Shown: in pieces, positions 23,361 to 25,555 of the stretch | Position numbering within the stretch: the first letter of the stretch is position 1 | Layout of the letters: each line of letters begins with the position of its first letter | The notes under the pieces: generated by a model | What the model was told of the DNA's origin: nothing | The model's database searches: none | Seen by the model: the letters and a program-made list of their open reading frames with translations, nothing else | Translations under genes and position numbers: made by a program | NCBI GenBank assembly: GCA_964553405.1 | Contig: CAZKLS010000032.1 | Coordinates: 1 to 25,555 of the forward strand | Direction: 5' to 3' | DNA length: 25,555 nt | DNA from: DATIRA01 sp964553405 | GTDB lineage: Bacteria > Pseudomonadota > Gammaproteobacteria > Steroidobacterales > Steroidobacteraceae

Positions 23361-25253
23361 TCACGACCGCTCGGCCGCCAGGTTGCCCTTCGTCTCCAGC
23401 CACTCGCGGCGGTCGGACGCCCGCTTCTTCGCGAGCATCATGTCCATCGTCTGGTCGGCCTGATCCTTCGCCTCGACCGTCAGCTGCACGAGCCGCCGCG
23501 TCTCCGGCGCCATCGTCGTCTCGCGCAGCTGCAACGGGCTCATCTCGCCGAGGCCCTTGAAGCGGGTGACCACCGGCCGGGCCCTGGGATTCTCGGCCCG
23601 GATGCGGTCGAGGATGCCGTTGCGCTCGGCTTCGTCGAGCGCGTACTCGACCTGCTTGCCATAGTCGATCCGGTACAGCGGCGGCATCGCGACGTGAACG
23701 TGTCCCGCCAGCACCAGTGGGCGGAAATGGCGCAGGAACAGCGCGCAGAGCAGCGTAGCGATGTGCTGCCCGTCGGAATCGGCGTCGGCGAGGATGCAGA
23801 TCCGGTGGTAGCGCAACGAGTCGAGCCGCTCGGAGCCGGGCTCGACGCCGATCGCGACGGTGATGTCGTTCACCTCCTGCGATCCCAGCAGCGCGCCCGG
23901 GTCCACCTCCCAGGTGTTGAGGATCTTGCCGCGCAGCGGCATCACGGCCTGGAACTCGCGGTCCCGCGCCTGCTTGGCCGATCCACCGGCCGAGTCGCCC
24001 TCGACCAGGAACAGCTCGGTGCGCTTCGGATCCTGCAGCGTGCAGTCGGCCAGCTTCCCGGGCAGGGCCGGGCCTGTGACGACCCGCTTGCGCGCGACCT
24101 TCTGGCTGGACCGGACCCGCGCCTGCGCATTGCCGATCGCCAGCTGCGCGATCCGCTCGCCGGCGTCCGGGTGCTGGTTGAGCCACAGCGCGAACTGGTC
24201 CTTGACGATCCCGGAGACGAAGGCCGCAGGCTCGCGCGAGGTGAGCCGCTCCTTGGTCTGGCCGGCGAACTGCGGGTCGCGCATCTTGGTCGAGAGCACG
24301 TAGCTGGTGTCGTTCCAGACGTCCTCGGGCGCGAGCTTGAGCCCCCTCGGCAGCAGGCTCCTGAACTCGCAGAACTCGCGGACCGCCTCGGTGAGACCGA
24401 GCCGGAAGCCGTTGACGTGGGTTCCGCCCTGCAGCGTCGGGATCAGGTTGACGTAGCTCTCCTCGACCCGGCTCGCGCCGTCCAGCCGCCACACGACGGC
24501 CCAGTCCACGCCCTCCTGCTCGCCCTCGATACTGCCGGTGAACGGATCGTCGGGCAGGTACTCGGCCGCCTGCATCGACTCGCGCAGGTACTCCGCCAGC
24601 CCGCCGCTGTAGAGCCACTCGTCCTTCTCCCCGGTCTTCTCGACGGTGAGTCGCACCGTGAGACCCGGGCAGAGCACGGCCTTGGCCCGGAGCACGTGCT
24701 TGAGCCTCGGGATCGAAAGCTCGGCGCTGTCGAAGTACGAGGGATCGGGCCAGAAGCGCAGCCGCGTGCCCGTATTGTTGCGGCCGACGTCGCCGACCAC
24801 CTCGAGCCTGGAGTGCACCTTCCCGTTCTTGAAGGCGATGTTGTATTCCTTGCCGCCGCGCTTGACCCAGCACTCGAGGTGCTTCGAGAGCGCGTTGACG
24901 ACCGAGACGCCCACGCCGTGCAGACCGCCTGCGAACTTGTAGCTGCGGTCGGAGAACTTCCCGCCGGCGTGCAGGCGCGTGAGGATCAGCTCGACCCCGC
25001 TGACCTTCTCCTTCGGATGTACGTCCACGGGCATGCCTCGCCCGTTGTCGACGACTTCGAGCGACCCGTCCTTGTAGACGGTCACCTCTATCTTGTCGCA
25101 GTGACCGGCCAGCGCCTCGTCGACGCTGTTGTCGATCACCTCGTGGGCGAGGTGGTTGGGGCGGCTGGTGTCGGTGTACATGCCCGGCCGGCGCCGGACG
25201 GGCTCGAGTCCGCTCAGGACCTCGATGTCTTGAGCGGTGTAGGACTGTGTCAT
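23361..25253 (-). CDS. parE: DNA topoisomerase IV subunit B
   Basis: 630 residues, matching E. coli ParE. The GHKL ATPase domain shows the catalytic E38 and Mg ligand N42 (HEVIDNSVDEA), D69 in VVDNGRGMP, and GGLHGVGVSVVNAL. The TOPRIM part has LVEGDSAGGSAKQARDR, PLRGKILN and DADSDGQH, the ParE rather than GyrB variants. The short length, without the GyrB insertion, agrees. ATG 25253 is the family start (MTQSYTAQDIEVL). parC follows after 25 nt, so the two subunits are made from one transcript, with a good candidate promoter at 25295-25323. Confidence 0.98.
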   Translation of the reverse strand: MTQSYTAQDIEVLSGLEPVRRRPGMYTDTSRPNHLAHEVIDNSVDEALAGHCDKIEVTVYKDGSLEVVDNGRGMPVDVHPKEKVSGVELILTRLHAGGKFSDRSYKFAGGLHGVGVSVVNALSKHLECWVKRGGKEYNIAFKNGKVHSRLEVVGDVGRNNTGTRLRFWPDPSYFDSAELSIPRLKHVLRAKAVLCPGLTVRLTVEKTGEKDEWLYSGGLAEYLRESMQAAEYLPDDPFTGSIEGEQEGVDWAVVWRLDGASRVEESYVNLIPTLQGGTHVNGFRLGLTEAVREFCEFRSLLPRGLKLAPEDVWNDTSYVLSTKMRDPQFAGQTKERLTSREPAAFVSGIVKDQFALWLNQHPDAGERIAQLAIGNAQARVRSSQKVARKRVVTGPALPGKLADCTLQDPKRTELFLVEGDSAGGSAKQARDREFQAVMPLRGKILNTWEVDPGALLGSQEVNDITVAIGVEPGSERLDSLRYHRICILADADSDGQHIATLLCALFLRHFRPLVLAGHVHVAMPPLYRIDYGKQVEYALDEAERNGILDRIRAENPRARPVVTRFKGLGEMSPLQLRETTMAPETRRLVQLTVEAKDQADQTMDMMLAKKRASDRREWLETKGNLAAERS

Positions 25254-25294
25254 CGGCTGTCGTTCCGCGGGCTCGCGTCAGGAAAGGCGCGCGG

Positions 25295-25323
25295 ATTCTA
25301 GCAGCGGCATCCCGGCATGACAC
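25295..25323 (-). promoter_or_regulatory. Candidate sigma-70 promoter for parE-parC
   Basis: On the minus strand GTGTCA (25318-25323, four of six matches) is followed after 17 nt by TAGAAT (25295-25300, five of six), and the -10 is preceded by TGC, giving an extended -10. Transcription would begin around 25288, about 35 nt before the parE ATG. This is the best-looking promoter in the window. Confidence 0.52.
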
Positions 25324-25370
25324 GCGGCGATGGAATGTGGACGCAGTACGCGTGCTTCGTTATCGCGACT

Positions 25371-25475
25371 GGCCCCGTACCCAACCGCTGCCGGCGCCGC
25401 CGTGAATCCATCCCTGGAGGCTGCGGCTCGGCATCCCTGCCTCGCACGCCGCCAGCAGCGGTTGGGTACGGGGCC
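25371..25475. repeat. Long inverted-repeat element upstream of parE
   Basis: The arms at 25371-25396 and 25450-25475 are complementary over 26 bp with a single mismatch; the outer 21 bp (GGCCCCGTACCCAACCGCTG plus C) match perfectly. The spacer (25397-25449) is 53 bp and holds an 8-bp direct repeat CATCCCTG (25409-25416 and 25432-25439). No open frame and no clear target-site duplication flank it. It could be a miniature transposable element, a member of an interspersed palindromic repeat family, or a strong transcription-blocking hairpin. It begins 118 nt upstream of the parE start codon, outside the candidate parE promoter. The remaining bases 25254-25518 show no gene. Confidence 0.85.
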
Positions 25476-25518
25476 CGCCGCGCGACCCGCGCTCCGTTGC
25501 CGCCGGCCGCTGGCGCGC

Positions 25519-25555
25519 TCAGGCGAGATCGGCCGCCAGCGCGTCGCGGACCGCC
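25519..25555 (-). CDS. Possible C-terminal end of an unidentified gene
   Basis: On the minus strand the frame ending in TGA at 25519-25521 reads AVRDALAADLA up to the window edge, a plausible amphipathic C-terminal helix. Only 11 codons are visible, so this may be chance. In E. coli and Pseudomonas a YqiA-type esterase gene lies upstream of parE, but nothing here identifies it as such. Confidence 0.25.
   Translation of the reverse strand, partial: AVRDALAADLA

Noticed and set aside
23381..23386. Quinolone resistance changes in parC or parE
   Set aside because: ParC carries Ser87 and Glu91 at the sensitive positions, and no ParE substitution stands out, so there is no sign of target resistance.
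20582..23560. Plus-strand open frame of 992 codons across the fimX-like gene and parC
   Set aside because: It is in another frame of the fimX-like gene and antisense to parC, with no family motif. Both real genes are well supported.
1..25555. CRISPR arrays, tRNA/rRNA genes, insertion sequences, prophage or defence genes
   Set aside because: No spaced direct repeats, cloverleaf-like or rRNA segments, transposase or integrase motifs, or defence-protein domains were seen; the window is almost fully occupied by core genes.

Overview
The window reads as chromosomal core DNA from a GC-rich gammaproteobacterium. Supporting signs are a ParC/ParE topoisomerase IV pair, EF-P with the EpmA/EpmB lysylation system, MiaE, LpxH, and the gene string fimV-truA-accD-folC-dedD-cvpA-purF, which is typical of Pseudomonas/Xanthomonas-like lineages. 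Having both fimV and a fimX-like gene suggests a type IV pilus (twitching) bacterium. A xanthomonad, nevskial, steroidobacterial or chromatial relative would fit, but the genus cannot be settled from this sequence. I see no tRNA, rRNA, CRISPR array, insertion sequence or prophage. Almost every base is coding, and long open frames opposite the real genes are GC artefacts.

Layout. (1) 1-417 (+) is the 3' end of lpxH, overlapping tail-to-tail with miaE. (2) 11919 down to 396 (-) is one compact run: fimV, truA, accD, folC, a SPOR-domain dedD-like gene, cvpA, purF, a MOFRL-type glycerate kinase, a receiver-like/Ser-Thr kinase fusion, and miaE. Gaps are 1-54 nt or the genes overlap, so it may be one long transcription unit. 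(3) 14158 down to 12128 (-) is prmB-aroC, separated from fimV by about 208 bp that holds an inverted repeat and an AT-rich patch. (4) 14228-17234 (+) is a SCO1-like copper protein gene, psd, epmA and a free methionine-R-sulfoxide reductase gene. (5) efp (-) and epmB (+) are divergent. (6) A fimX-like gene (+) with degenerate receiver, GGDEF and EAL domains converges on parC, sharing a CTAG stop. (7) parC and parE (-) follow. (8) 25254-25518 has no gene but holds a candidate parE promoter and a striking 26-bp-armed inverted repeat, with perhaps the last codons of another gene at the right edge.

How the genes work together. EpmB makes (R)-beta-lysine, EpmA attaches it to Lys34 of EF-P, and EF-P relieves ribosome stalling; all three genes lie within 3.2 kb. 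FimV (inner membrane/peptidoglycan, pilus assembly) and the FimX-like protein (probable c-di-GMP effector) point to twitching motility. The large minus-strand run mixes pilus assembly, tRNA modification, malonyl-CoA synthesis, folate, division-associated and purine genes. The least expected content is the glycerate kinase plus receiver-like/Ser-Thr kinase pair after purF, and the palindromic element upstream of parE.
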